DNA of 64,000 nucleotides. Origin: Strigamia acuminata. Its lineage: Eukaryota > Arthropoda > Chilopoda > Geophilomorpha > Linotaeniidae. A program made the translations under genes and the position numbers. Where the stretch lies: the NCBI GenBank assembly GCA_949358305.1, contig OX442319.1, forward strand, positions 6,822,001-6,886,000. Reading direction: 5' to 3'. The notes below the pieces were generated by a model. It saw nothing but the letters and a program-made list of their open reading frames with translations, searched no databases and was not told where the DNA came from. Shown here in pieces: positions 9,608 to 21,386 of the stretch; position 1 is the first letter of the stretch; each line of letters opens with the position of its first letter.

Positions 9608-12600
9608 TCACTCAAGTTCTAGGGCTCTCACATGCTTGACTGACCTTTTTAACTCACGTCCATCGGGTAGCACAACTTTTATCACACGGATTTGACCATC
9701 CTCACCGGGAAAAATTTCTTTTATCCTGGCAAGTGGCCAAAAATATGGGTTAGTACCCATTTTTTCTAGAAGCACTATTTGGTCTACTTTAGGGTTTTTG
9801 AAGAACTTATCACCTTTTGATTCATAAAAATTCCTCAATTGCATGAGGTAACTCTTTTTCCAAATTTTCCAGAACTCCCAAATAAATTGACGTCGTTTAA
9901 TGTCCAGTTTTCTCAAATCGGATTTTTTAATTGCACTCAATTGTTTGTTTATTAGGTATTTAGGCATACCTCCTGTTAAGAAGTTTTCAGGTGCCAAAAT
10001 TCTACCACCATCAACACTGTCGGGGACATAAGATAAAGGTCGTGAATTTAGCACTGAACTAATTTCCAGAGCCAAAGTTTGGAGAGTTTCTAAGTCTACG
10101 GTGCTGCGCAACAATGTCTTTCGAAGTTTATCTTTTACTGAGCGGACTAGACGTTCCCACGCTCCGCCCATCCATGGAGACAGCGGTGGGATGAATGTCC
10201 ATAGCACCCTTTTTTCAGATAGGAATGTTTTCACATCTTTATGACCGATGAGTTTTCCCCACGATTGTAATTCGAGGCTTCCGCGCTCAAACGTCTTACT
10301 GTTGTCAGAGAAAATCTTCCCGGGGTATCCATAGCGTGCCCCAAATCTTCTCATTGCAAGCAAAAACTTTGGCACAGAAAGGTCCTCTGATACTTCTAAA
10401 TGTATGGAACGGGTCACCATACACGTAAAAAGCAAGATATATACTTTTTTCTTTTCTTTCTTGTTGCTGCCGACATAAATGGGACCCAAGTGGTCAACTC
10501 CGGTGTTTTGAAATGGCGCCGCTGGTGTCACACGTTCAGCAGGAAGGTCACCCGTTGAAGGGTTGTTGCGTGCAAGTTTTCCTCGTCGGCAAATCTCACA
10601 TTCTCGAATAACTGTTTGTATAGTTCTTCGTCCTCTTATAATCCAAAATTGTTCGCGTAGGTGATACAAAGTTTCGCTTATGTCACCGTGAAGCAACTCC
10701 AAATGCACTTTTTTAATTAACAGTCTTGTTATCCAACTATCATAATGCAAAATAATTGGATACACTTCATCAAATGTCAATAAAGATTTTTTCAAGCGGC
10801 TACGAAGTCGAAGTAATCCGTCCTCGTCAATGAAGAGCTCGAAATTGCGTAGGGTGGAGTGTTTAGACAGTTTTCTTTTGTTTTTCACATCATCAATCTC
10901 CTCAGAAAAATGTAATTTCTGAGAAAACTGCAGGATCTTCAATTGGTTGTCCTCTAACTCGAGTGGCGAGAGAGGCTCACCGCGCAAAAGTTTGTTTTTC
11001 CATCGCAAAATGTATGAGAAAACTCTCAAAAGTCGGTTGTAATTTCGGAATCGTTTGAAGAATCGACCAATAAAGCTTTCTGTCACTTGAATTGTCATCA
11101 CAACGATTTTTCGTTCCTCTTCTGGAAGAATCTCTTGTATAATTTCTGTTTTTTCTAGTTTTGAGACATCAACTCCAAACCACCAAAGTTTATTTTGCAT
11201 CAATGTTTTTGAGTTATGTGGTCGAGTTAATAAATCTGCTGGGTTAAATTCCGTTGGTACATGAGACCATTGTTTGGGTTTGGTTGAAGAAGTAATTTCT
11301 TGCACACGGTTTGAAACGTATGGCTTCCACACGTTTTTGTCACTGTTTATCCAGGCTAAAGTTATGGTGGAGTCAGAGTAGTAACGAATTTCAGTAACGG
11401 GGTAACCTGGAAGAAAGTTTTCTAACAGGTACTTTGTCATTCTCACTCCTACCACTGCTGCAGTTAATTCAAGTCGAGGAAGAGTCACTTTTTTCGTCGG
11501 CGCAATACGACATTTACTCAACAATAAAGTTCTTTTGCCCTCCAGATTGACGACAAAAATTGAACAGCCAAATGCCTTAGTGCTTGCGTCACAGAATACT
11601 TCTAAAGTGATATCTTGACCGGAATAAGTCTGTAGCCAACGTTGAACTTTCAATTCTTTCAATTTTTGTATGTCTTGACTCCACTCTTCGACTTCTTTTT
11701 TCTCTGAGTCAAGAATCTTTTCATCCCAGTTTTTTGTCCTAATCCAGATTGCTTGAACTAGCAGTTTCATTTGAAGCACAACAGGAGCAATGAGTCCCAT
11801 TGGATCGAATATGGAAGCCATTAATGAAACAACTTCTCGCTTTGTATTCGGAATTTTTTCAATTGTCGGAATGTTAAACATCATGACATCTTCTGCCGTG
11901 TTCCACAATATTCCAAGCATTTTTATAATTCCTAAGTCCGAAAACTCCTCTCCTCGCATATGAAAACCTTCTTTTTTCAAATTGTTGAAGACGTCCTTGC
12001 TTGAGGTCGCCCACTTCACGAGGGGAAGCTTTCCGTCGTCTAATATCATTTTCAGTTTCTCGCAATGTGATGTTGTGTCCGCTGTAAAATCTCCTCCTGA
12101 CGTCAAATCATCCATGAAGATTCCATCATCGAGTGCGTCGACTTCTTTTGCATGAGTTTCTTCAAATTGTTTCGCTTGTTTCCTAATCGTCGCACACAAG
12201 AGGAATGGAGAAGAAATGACGCCAAATGGCACGACAATCATTCTCAGAACCATTAGATTATTCCACAAATTTTGCCATGAGTATGGCTCTTTGAAATAGT
12301 CACGAGCGACCCACAAAAAACGTAAAAAGTTTGTTTGAGTTGGGTTGATCATAACCTGGAGAAACGCTTGCTTAATGTCTGCTATTATTGGAATACAATA
12401 GAGACGGAATCTCACAATAACGAGAATTAAGTCTGGGTTGAGGGAAGGTCCCGGAAATAGACAGTCATTGAGGGAACGCTTTCCTTTTTTCGCTGAAGAG
12501 GCGTTAAACACCACTCTAAATTTTGTCGTGTCGCGATCCTCCTTGATTACAGGGTGGTGAGGTATATTGTAGGTTCCTTTCTTCAGAAAACGCTCCTCTT

Positions 12601-14848
12601 TTGGGACTTCCTCCGCGTGATTTTCGTGAATATACTGCCACATGGACTCGTCGTAACGTTTTTTGTAATCCTCGTTGGCATCTATTCTTTTGAGCGTGTT
12701 GGCCAGTTGGTTCATGGCCAACTCCCAATTAGATTCCAAGTCGACTTCCTGTCCATTAAATGGCAGCATGACTTCATAACGTCCATCGTCTAGACGTTTC
12801 GTAGTTGATTCGAATCGATCGCGAATAAAGTCGGATTCTTTTTCTCCCGCATTTATTCCGATTGCTTCCAAGTTCCACAGTTTGTCCAATTTTTCTTGGA
12901 TGTTTAAGTCGCATGTGTTGCAACATGTTGTCAATTCTTCTTCATCTTCGAATAAATTGGTGTTCCCCGCCGCTCCGGACAAGACCCAACCAAAAATTGT
13001 ATTTATTAATCCAAGATCTGCGTTTACTTTTTTCTTGCCGTCCTTAACGACCTTCCACCACACGTCGACTCCTAAAAGCACATCGATTTGAGAAGTCTTA
13101 GCTGGTAGGTCTTCAGCAAGTTCAAGGTTTAACTTCTTCACCTTGTCTATTATTGATGAGTTAAGAATGCCCTGCACTCGTGGCAAATTTTCCACAGAAA
13201 GCATTGAAAGTTTCAAATCTTGAGTGTCATTTTTACTCTGCAGTGTGACATTAAACACATCATAGTCCGTGGCTGCTGGAGACGAGTCGTTGAATCTCTG
13301 TGTGGTGGCAGAGACACTGCCGCATTTTTTCAGTTTCAGTCTTTCAACAAATTCTTTTGTGATGAACGATCGATGGCTTCCCGGATCAATCATCCCTCGA
13401 ATGCTGTGGGTTCCTCCTGATTTGGTTTTAAGATCCGCGGTGAAGATCATTAGTTGAAGAGTCGTCGAGATTGCGCATGAAACATGTGTTGTTACTTGTG
13501 GCTCCTTCGGCTTCTCCGCAGCGCTTGTTGAATTCTTCACCTCGGATTTTTTGCATATTGTGGAATGGTGTCGCCCACCACAATGTTTACAAGAAAATTT
13601 GACCTTGCAGTCTCCCACTCTATGTCCAGTTCTGAAACAGTTAAAACACAGTCTGTTTTTCTTTACTATTTCGATTTTCGCGTTGATTTCGAAATCCTTT
13701 TTACAAGAGCCGTTTAAATGTTCATCATCACAAAAAATGCACTTGTTTGTCTTGAAAAGCGCATTCTTGCTTTCAGATTTCGGTTCACTCTTCGTTTTTG
13801 CACTAGTAGACTGCTTGGCGTCTTGAGTAGTTGCGCACGTGGTCATTGAACCTTTCACTTTCGGTTTCTCCACCTCAGATTTTTCATTCTTGTCTTTTTT
13901 CGATTTTTCCGAAACGTTTTCAGTTCGTTCGGCCATCGCAACTTCATTCACAAAGAAATTGAGCAACGTAACAATGTTCTTATTTTGAATTCCGTGAACT
14001 TGGTAAAATCTTAATGCCATTGAAGTTGGAAACTTGCTAATTATGTCGGGCAATAAGAAAGCTCCGGAAGTTTGAATTGGAATCTTAAGTTGCTCGAGAA
14101 GTCTAATAGTCGCAGAAATCTTAGTCAAATTCGTTTTTATCGCTTTCGTTGGATATACACTCGTAACAGATTTTAATTCTCGAATTGATTTTATTAACGC
14201 AGTTTGTTGGGCATCCTCATCACCAAAATGTCTTTCTAGTTCTTCCCTGGCCAGGTCATATGATTCCTCGATCAAGGGAAAAGTTGAGATGAGAATTGCC
14301 GCTTCTCCAGTACACATAGTTTGTAAATACTGGAGTTTTTCAATGTTACTCAGGTCTGGATCCTTGTGTACGGAGGTCTCGAAGTTGCTTTTAAATGTTC
14401 TGTACTTCAAAATATCTCCGTCGAATTTTACGGAATCCAATTTGGGCAGCTTCGAATTTTTTCTAAACGTTGCTGTCGCGTTCAAGGTTGTGTTCTGATT
14501 TGAGCTTGTCGACGTATTTAATCTTCCTCCCAAAGTTGGAAGTGATCGCTTTGAGATTTCGTATCTCGTGCGAAGAAGATCCACTCTTGCTTGCATAGTC
14601 TCAAGCTTGTCAATGCATTCTAGATAATAGCCGTGGTCCGAATATTCCTGTAGATCATTCAGCGCACCGACTATTCTCGTTTCTTTTGGGTTCGCAGTTT
14701 GCACCAGCGCTTCCAGTTCTCCTGGATCTGCTGTCTTCTCCGATATAGACAACAGATGATTCATTGCAGTGACTTGCGACTCCCAACGTTGTTGTAGCAC
14801 TTCGATTTGATCCTCAGTTAGAAGATCTCTCATTGTAGGTTCCGCCAT
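9608..14848 (-). CDS. BEL-D Gag-Pol polyprotein (Gag, protease, RT, RNase H, integrase)
   Basis: 1746 aa without interruption; the ATG is at 14848 reading leftward. In order: a Gag region of DUF1759 type, zinc knuckles (CIFC, CFNC, CKHCGGRHH), a protease-like region with IDPGS, a reverse transcriptase with FMDD at residues 911-914 (the usual YMDD with Phe first), RNase H with FCDAS, an integrase zinc domain (HLELLHG ... CEIC) and an integrase core with Asp1452, Asp1515 and Glu1565. The D-x62-D-x49-E spacing agrees with BEL-A. The protein should assemble particles, reverse transcribe the element RNA and integrate the cDNA. The stop codon lies 59 bases from the 3' LTR. Confidence 0.97.
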   Translation of the reverse strand: MAEPTMRDLLTEDQIEVLQQRWESQVTAMNHLLSISEKTADPGELEALVQTANPKETRIVGALNDLQEYSDHGYYLECIDKLETMQARVDLLRTRYEISKRSLPTLGGRLNTSTSSNQNTTLNATATFRKNSKLPKLDSVKFDGDILKYRTFKSNFETSVHKDPDLSNIEKLQYLQTMCTGEAAILISTFPLIEESYDLAREELERHFGDEDAQQTALIKSIRELKSVTSVYPTKAIKTNLTKISATIRLLEQLKIPIQTSGAFLLPDIISKFPTSMALRFYQVHGIQNKNIVTLLNFFVNEVAMAERTENVSEKSKKDKNEKSEVEKPKVKGSMTTCATTQDAKQSTSAKTKSEPKSESKNALFKTNKCIFCDDEHLNGSCKKDFEINAKIEIVKKNRLCFNCFRTGHRVGDCKVKFSCKHCGGRHHSTICKKSEVKNSTSAAEKPKEPQVTTHVSCAISTTLQLMIFTADLKTKSGGTHSIRGMIDPGSHRSFITKEFVERLKLKKCGSVSATTQRFNDSSPAATDYDVFNVTLQSKNDTQDLKLSMLSVENLPRVQGILNSSIIDKVKKLNLELAEDLPAKTSQIDVLLGVDVWWKVVKDGKKKVNADLGLINTIFGWVLSGAAGNTNLFEDEEELTTCCNTCDLNIQEKLDKLWNLEAIGINAGEKESDFIRDRFESTTKRLDDGRYEVMLPFNGQEVDLESNWELAMNQLANTLKRIDANEDYKKRYDESMWQYIHENHAEEVPKEERFLKKGTYNIPHHPVIKEDRDTTKFRVVFNASSAKKGKRSLNDCLFPGPSLNPDLILVIVRFRLYCIPIIADIKQAFLQVMINPTQTNFLRFLWVARDYFKEPYSWQNLWNNLMVLRMIVVPFGVISSPFLLCATIRKQAKQFEETHAKEVDALDDGIFMDDLTSGGDFTADTTSHCEKLKMILDDGKLPLVKWATSSKDVFNNLKKEGFHMRGEEFSDLGIIKMLGILWNTAEDVMMFNIPTIEKIPNTKREVVSLMASIFDPMGLIAPVVLQMKLLVQAIWIRTKNWDEKILDSEKKEVEEWSQDIQKLKELKVQRWLQTYSGQDITLEVFCDASTKAFGCSIFVVNLEGKRTLLLSKCRIAPTKKVTLPRLELTAAVVGVRMTKYLLENFLPGYPVTEIRYYSDSTITLAWINSDKNVWKPYVSNRVQEITSSTKPKQWSHVPTEFNPADLLTRPHNSKTLMQNKLWWFGVDVSKLEKTEIIQEILPEEERKIVVMTIQVTESFIGRFFKRFRNYNRLLRVFSYILRWKNKLLRGEPLSPLELEDNQLKILQFSQKLHFSEEIDDVKNKRKLSKHSTLRNFELFIDEDGLLRLRSRLKKSLLTFDEVYPIILHYDSWITRLLIKKVHLELLHGDISETLYHLREQFWIIRGRRTIQTVIRECEICRRGKLARNNPSTGDLPAERVTPAAPFQNTGVDHLGPIYVGSNKKEKKKVYILLFTCMVTRSIHLEVSEDLSVPKFLLAMRRFGARYGYPGKIFSDNSKTFERGSLELQSWGKLIGHKDVKTFLSEKRVLWTFIPPLSPWMGGAWERLVRSVKDKLRKTLLRSTVDLETLQTLALEISSVLNSRPLSYVPDSVDGGRILAPENFLTGGMPKYLINKQLSAIKKSDLRKLDIKRRQFIWEFWKIWKKSYLMQLRNFYESKGDKFFKNPKVDQIVLLEKMGTNPYFWPLARIKEIFPGEDGQIRVIKVVLPDGRELKRSVKHVRALELE

Positions 14849-15807
14849 TTTCTCTGTCCTCTCTCACAAAAAATTCGGCTGTGAAATTTGGAAAGAACAG
14901 ATAAAAACGGGCATGACAATTCAACTTTGTTTTAATTTTTAAGAGAATAAACCTTTTTATTTTATCCCCCAAAAATATCTCAACATTCACGGTTTTTGTT
15001 TTAACTTTAAAGAGAATAAACTTTTTAATTTTATCCCCCAAAAAGCACTCAATTTTCACGGTCCTTGGTGACACGTGAGAATTTTAGAATATCAAATGTT
15101 TGGCCAATCGAGGATGACCAAAAATTTGAGCGGTTTTGTGTACGTAAATAAAACGTGACACAATTACCCTGCACAGTTTGAAAATAATTGACGGTTTGTT
15201 TTGCAACAAAACACGCCAAAAAACTATTTTGAAAATAATTGACGGTTCGTTTTACAACAAAGCACGTCAATAACCCCTAACATTAAATTTTGACTCTCCT
15301 GACAGCTCATTCAACTTGAAACTAGTCAGTTCTACTCGAAATAAATCTAATCTCCCCCGCTTATGGCGGTTATAGTGGAGAACTAAGCATGCAATGAAAA
15401 GACACTTCAAAAGTTGTAAAATAGACACTTTATCGAAATTTTCCCGAAAACCAACAAATGTAACTACCAAAATCCCATAAAGACACTTGATACTGTTCCC
15501 CTTAATAACCAAAATCTCCAAAATTTCAATTTTATAAGGCAAAACACTGTAAAATGCAATTATTCCAGGGGCGAATCCGCTTCCCAACACGACGCGTTGT
15601 GTTATCCTGTATTGTGACCTTGAACTCCAACTGCAGGCACACTTTTGTTCGTTTTCGCCGCCAAAGCAGTCCCCGTCGTAACTTCTGTCACGTTGAACGT
15701 TGACTCTTGACATGGGTGACGAAACACGAACGTATTGTTCCTCCGTCGCACCAAACACTTTTTCAAACGTATTGATGATGCACTGGAAAAACTCACGAAT
15801 TGCAGAC
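14849..15807 (-). other. BEL-D leader with two sets of tandem repeats
   Basis: This is the untranslated leader between the primer site and the ATG. Two imperfect direct repeats lie in it: a 69-bp period around 14942-15080 (AGAGAATAAAC core) and a 51-bp period around 15178-15280 (TTGAAAATAATTGACGG core). A 259-codon ORF (15267-16046, minus) begins in the LTR and ends here. It resembles nothing I know and is probably chance. Confidence 0.6.
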
Positions 15808-15829
15808 GGAATCCTGGTCACGGCTACCA
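15808..15829 (-). promoter_or_regulatory. Primer binding site candidate, BEL-D
   Basis: On the minus strand it reads TGGTAGCCGTGACCAGGATT, 15 bases inside the 5' LTR end. It parallels the TGGTACCGTGA sites of BEL-A, BEL-B and E. Confidence 0.55.
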
Positions 15830-15844
15830 AAAGCTTCGCATCTG

Positions 15845-17407
15845 TGTTGCAGGTCAACAAGACAGAAGGAAAGGAATGGCGATGCGTATCCAAATTCAAG
15901 ACACTTGAGCTCGCCCAAGGTCGTATGGCGTGGCTAGTACGAAAATCGCACTGGAGAGCAATAAATCCGCAACAAATGGCATTGTTGAACCGCTGGAACA
16001 ATGTGGAGAACACCTGCACCAAGTATCCAATAGGTGGCGGAAACATAAGTTGGCCTGAGAAATTTTAAACTACTCACTACACATTGAATGTGTTTGAAAA
16101 TAAGCCTAAAACAAGAGCTAATAAAACACAACACATTTATTCAAAGGTTGGTTAATAACTGAAGAAATTACAGCAATTAGATTGGTTCTTAGAGAACCGC
16201 ACATGCGCAGTACCGAATATGGCACGCGCCAGGCCGATAGCGGCGAAATACAGATACACGAAAGAATTCGTTACCATGGTAACGGAGGAAACAAGATTAC
16301 GGCAAAGTTGGCATTTGCTTAAAAATGCACTAAAAATACATTGAATTACATTGAAATGACCACAAGAATGCGGTGAACAAAAAAGCTAATCACAACAATG
16401 TCCAAAAACACGTTAAACAATGAGATATTTGCAATAAACCGATCTCGGAAAGAAAGGATTGACGATAGCCAATCACAGGCCAGGAAAATTACATAACGAT
16501 CACATTTGAAATTCGATCGGTACAAAAGCACAAAATTATCAAAGAATACATACTGAATAATAATGCAATGTAATAGTAAATGCAAATTATGTGATATAAA
16601 ATACAAAAATAACGGTTACATTGTGTAATCGTCGCTTGGGACAAACATGGCGACCGACGAACATAACAAAGGTGTTGGATCAAACATGGCGTCCGGCGAA
16701 CATAACATCGGCGGCAAAACTACACGTAAAATGAATGTAAAAACACTAAAATGTAAATAATCAATAAAGTATCGATTAAATTATAAGAATAATTATCAAT
16801 TCTCTTCACAAAACATCGGAATAAAATACACAGATTGAATAAATACGAATTTATCGGCCAAACGAACATTCCCGGCTGCGCTTTTATGGCAGACGGAAAC
16901 GAACGTTCAAACCAATCAAACGGAACTTCCAAAGCAGTTTTGATGCATCTAGATAGAAAGAGCATGTTTTAATTAGTAGAAACGAATGTTTAATAAAATT
17001 CCAAATGATTAGAAAAGTACCAAACAAAAGGTTAGAAGGCGGAACCGTAACTTTACGGGAAACAGAAAATATGACTTCACTAGCATCGCAAATGTATGCT
17101 AGGAAACGAAATTTGCACCAAAACAGTTCGAAATCAATACAAACTCTCAAAAAACAAGTGAATAAGTCAATAAATGCACGGAATAAGATATTTGAAATCA
17201 ATACAAAGCATAAACACTACTAAATATTGAAAAGTATGAATAAAAATCAAGTCAAAACACTTTAATAAGCAATAAAAATCTGAAAAGTGAAAAAATACCA
17301 ATTAGGCAAAGGAAATTAAAACACTTAAAGATTTTAATCAACTCAAAGTAAATGGTAAAAATATTGACAATAAAATAGCACAACAATCTCTACGCTGTCT
17401 TGCAACA
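15845..17407 (-). repeat. BEL-D 5' LTR (right on the plus strand)
   Basis: 1563 bp, the same length as the left LTR and identical where compared. Transcription of D would start in this LTR and run leftward. The X-box palindrome is at 16269-16284 and the CAAACATGGCG pair lies near 16642 and 16681. Confidence 0.97.
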
Positions 17408-20400
17408 ACTCCTTCAGTCTAGACACGGAGCCAGAGAGCTCAAGGTGACGGCTTTAAGTGCAAGAAGCCTACCGCATGTGTATGGGATAGCCAGCCCTGA
17501 TACCATTCAGAAGGTTAAAGATTTGGGGTTCGAATTGGCTGAAGACTTACCTTCGACTGCAGGCAATGTTGATATCTTGCTTGGGGTTGATGTTTGGTGG
17601 GAAATCTGCCTTGACGGACGGAAGCGATTGGATAACCGCTTGGGTTTGGTCAATACCATTTTTGGGTGGGTGTTGTCAGGAGCCGCTGGGTCGACAGATG
17701 TCTTCTCCGAGAGCTCGCGTGACGTTTCTTGCTGCAACACCTGTGAGATTAAGACTGACCGTGACTTGGAAAAGCTTTGGAGTCTGGAGGCTGTTGGAAT
17801 TACAGCAGGCGAACGCGATTCAGATTTTGTTCGAGATCGCTTTGAGAAGTCGCACAAGCGAATGGAGGATGGTCGCTACCAGGTTTGCTTGCCCTTCAAC
17901 GATAAGATTGGGGCTTTGGAGTCGAACTGGGAGTTGGCTCTGAATCAACTATCACATACGCTTAGGCGAATTGATAGTAACAGCGACCACAAGGAACGTT
18001 ATAACAAAGCCATGTGGGACTACGTCAAAGAAGAGCACGCGGAAGTAGTACCTCTGGCAGAGAGATACAAGAAGACTAGCGTTTATGTTATTCCGCACCA
18101 TCCAGTGATCAAGGAGGACCGGGAAACGACCAAGTTCCGTGTCGTTTTCAACGCGTCGTCGGCGAAGAAGGGGCTACCTTCGCTGAACGACTGCCTGTAT
18201 CCTGGCCCCTCTTTAAATCCGGATATTGTCCCAGTTATGATCCGTTTTCGCCTTTTCTGTGTAGTGGCGATAGCAGACATTAAGCAGGCTTTCCTGCAAG
18301 TGCTGATTAATCCGGACCATTGCGATTTTTTGCGATTCCTTTGGGTTTCAGAAGAATACTTCCAAGAAGGATATTCTTGGCAGAATTTGTGGGATCATCT
18401 GGTCGTTTTAAGAATGATAGTCGTACCATTCGGGGTGAATTCGTCGCCATTCTTGTTGTGCGCTGTGATCCGCGCGCAAGGGCGATTGTATTTGGTGCTT
18501 TTCCCCAAAGAGGCAGATGCCCTAGACAAGGGCATCTACATGGACGACTTGACGTCCGGTGCCGATGGAACCAAAGAGACAGTAAAACACTGTGTCAATC
18601 TACGCAGAATCCTTGACGAGGGAAAGCTGCCTCTCGTCAAGTGGGCAACATCAAAGGCAGAGGTCTTTGACGCACTCAAAGACAAAGATTTCCACATGCG
18701 TGCAGACAAGTTTGAAGATTTAGGCATTGTCAAAATGCTGGGCATCCTTTGGAGTGTCCAAGACGACACGCTTATGTTCAGGATCCCCACCGGTGTTGAG
18801 ATCCCCCGGTCCAGGAGGGGCATTCTGTCATTATTGGCATCAGTCTTCGACCCCTTGGGGTTGATAGCTCCAGTCATTTTGAGGATGAAGATACTCTTGC
18901 AGAGTATGTGGGGTCACGACATCAGATGGGACGACATTATCTCAGAAGAGAACCGAGAGATAGTGGCCAAATGGTACGCCGATCTTCAGCGCCTCACCGA
19001 AGCCCGGGTGAAGCGTTGGATGGGGACGTACTCGGGCCAAGAGATGGACATTGACGTTTTTTGCGACGCAAGTCCACAGGCGTACGGGTGCGCAATCTAC
19101 GTTCGAGCTGCGTCAGGCGCAACCCAACTGCTCTTGAGCAAAAGCAGAATTGCCCCCACCACTAAGTTGACTTTACCTCGCCTTGAGTTGACAGCAACGG
19201 TTGTTGGAGTCCGGATGGTGGAGTACATCTTAGAAGATTTCTTACCGGGTTATCCGATTGGGAAGATAAGGTATTACTCGGACTCAATGGTCGCGCTCGG
19301 GTGGTTGAAGTCTAATAAGAACAGGTGGAAGCCATATGTCTCCAACAGAGTGGCAGAAGTTCTTGAGAAGTCAAGTCCGAGTCAGTGGGCATACGTCCCG
19401 ACGGATCGAAATCCGGCGGACGTATTGACACGCCCATGCGAGGCAAAGAGCCTTTTGGCCAACCGTCTCTGGTGGGACGGGCCTGGTCAGTTGGAAGACC
19501 TCGTGGACGAACCCGAAGACGTTGACCTCCCAATGGAAGAGGCAAAGAAGGAAAAGGTAGCTTTAGTTGCGTCAGATGGAGAAGCGCATATATGCGAGGT
19601 TTTCAAGCGGTTTAGCAGTTTTAATCGCCTCGTACGAGTTTTCGCATTCATGCGGCGCTGGCTTCCTTTTTCCGCCCGCGGGAGGGACCTCGAGGTTCTC
19701 GAGATAGAAGTTGCCGAGGAAAGAGTCATCCGCTTGGCTCAGGTCTTGAGTTTTCCAGACGAAAGACAAGCCGCGATGGTGAAGGAGAAGGTGGCAAAGG
19801 GCTCCATCCTGAAAAATTTCGACATATTTCTGGATGAGAGAGATTTACTACGACTAAGGAGCCGTCTAGGGAAGTCGGAGCTTCCCTTCGACGAGACGTT
19901 TCCCATCTTGTTACACCCGGATAGTTGGGTAACAAGGCTAATCATCAAGAAGGTTCACTTGCAGCTCCTGCATGGTGAGCTGAGTGAGACGTTTTATCGG
20001 TTGAGAGACAAGTATTGGATTGTAAGAGGACGCCGAACGGTCAAGGCTGTGATCCGGAGTTGCTTGGTCTGCAAACGAGAACGGTTGGACCGCAATAACC
20101 CATCCACTGGTGACCCGCCGATGGAGCGCGTCACGCCGGCAGCCCCGTTCCAGCATACAGGAATTGACCACCTCGGTCCTCTCACAGTCAGGCATAAGGA
20201 GAAAGGAAGGAAAGTCTATATTCTATTATTTACTTGCCTAGTAACGCGAGCGATACATTTGGAAGTTTCCGAGAATCTTTCAGTGGAAAAGTTTCTTCTG
20301 GCCTTCCGTCGTTTCGGCGCAAGATTTGGGTATCCGGCGAAAGTGTTCTCCGATAACTCCAAAACTTTCGAGCGAGGAAGCCAGGAGATACAGTCGTGGG

Positions 20401-21050
20401 GTAAATTGCTGACCAAGGATGGGATCCGGACGTTCCTTTCGGAGAAGCGAGTGGTTTGGTCGTTCATTCCACCATTGTCACCATGGGCCGGAGGAGCCTG
20501 GGAGAGGCTTGTGCGGTCGGTGAAAGATAAATTGCGTAAGATGCTGCTGCGCAGGACCGTAGATTTGGAGACGCTACAGACGCTAGCCGCCGAGATAGGT
20601 TCCGTGCTTAACTCAAGGCCACTGTCCTACGTGCATGAGGAGGTTGACGGCGGGAGAATTCTCAGCCCTGAGAATTTCCTCACTGGAGGAATGCCCAAGT
20701 GGGTAATCAACCGTCCGCTGCACGCGATACAGAAAAAAGACCTACGGCGATTGGATAGAAAGAGACGACTTTTCATTTGGGAGTTCTGGCGGATTTGGCG
20801 CGAGAGTTACCTGAAACAACTAAGAAATTTTCATGAAGTTAAGGGCGACTCACGTTTCAAGAATCCGGAGGTCAACCAGATAGTATTGCTGGAAAAGGTC
20901 GGCTGCAATCCGTACTTCTGGCCGCTGGCACGGGTCATCGAGGTCCTACCCGGCGAAGATGGGTTTGTGCGCGTCGTGAGAGTAGTTACAGCCAATGGAA
21001 AGGAATACCGCCGCTCGGTCAAACACGTGAGGGCCTTGGAGCTGGATTAG
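17408..21050 (+). pseudogene. BEL-A copy 1 Gag-Pol, C-terminal part
   Basis: Continues the protein broken at 7985 and is equivalent to residues about 545-1757 of BEL-A copy 2. It contains the RT (YMDD at nucleotides 18537-18548), RNase H (FCDAS), the zinc HHCC domain and the complete DDE integrase core. No stop or frameshift is seen within it. It has lost its start codon and Gag only because BEL-D is inserted, so the damage is recent. Confidence 0.95.
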
Positions 21051-21386
21051 CGTGGTCGATTTGTTTGAGCCGGCTGTCTGCTTCTTTTTCGGCTGGCAGC
21101 GATGTTGCGAGCAAGAACGCAACAAAAAGATCTGGAGATTTCACGTTGTTTATCTTCTGAAAGGAAGAAAAGGCTTTTTTAATTTTGTTGTCAAGTTTGA
21201 ATAGATTTTTAACACATATCTGACATGTCCAGTTGGTTTGCTGCTTTGTTGACACGATCCTGGAAGTTCAAGGGGGTTGCCACTTCGCCTGCCACACCTG
21301 GAATGTTTGAAAGTTGTGTTTTTAGTCTTTTGTAATTGTTTTATGTGTCTTTTTCACTTTTAGGTGTTGTTTCTAGTATTTGTAAG

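Larger units (their letters stand above)
7986..17407 (-). mobile_element. BEL-D, complete BEL/Pao element on the minus strand
   Basis: 9422 bp with two 1563-bp LTRs (7986-9548 and 15845-17407), a primer-site candidate beside the right LTR, an intact polyprotein ORF (9608-14848, minus) and a 5-bp target duplication ACTCC. I found no LTR difference when comparing stretches by eye. All domains needed for transposition are present, so this element could be recently active and could supply enzymes to others. It is a different lineage from BEL-A, with clearly diverged protein and LTR. Confidence 0.97.

Noticed and set aside
12554-12793. Plus-strand ORFs inside the BEL-D polyprotein region
   Set aside because: They are antisense shadows of a well-supported coding frame.
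15808-15829. A tRNA gene remnant at the primer sites
   Set aside because: Only the 3'-end complement is present. No D-arm, anticodon or A/B box can be seen nearby.
15267-16046. 259-codon minus-strand ORF crossing the BEL-D LTR and leader
   Set aside because: No domain, low-complexity hydrophobic composition, and it lies in the transcription-control region. It is most likely open by chance.
17400-17407. Upstream extension of the BEL-A C-terminal ORF into the BEL-D LTR
   Set aside because: The open frame begins within LTR sequence of BEL-D and has no start codon of its own.
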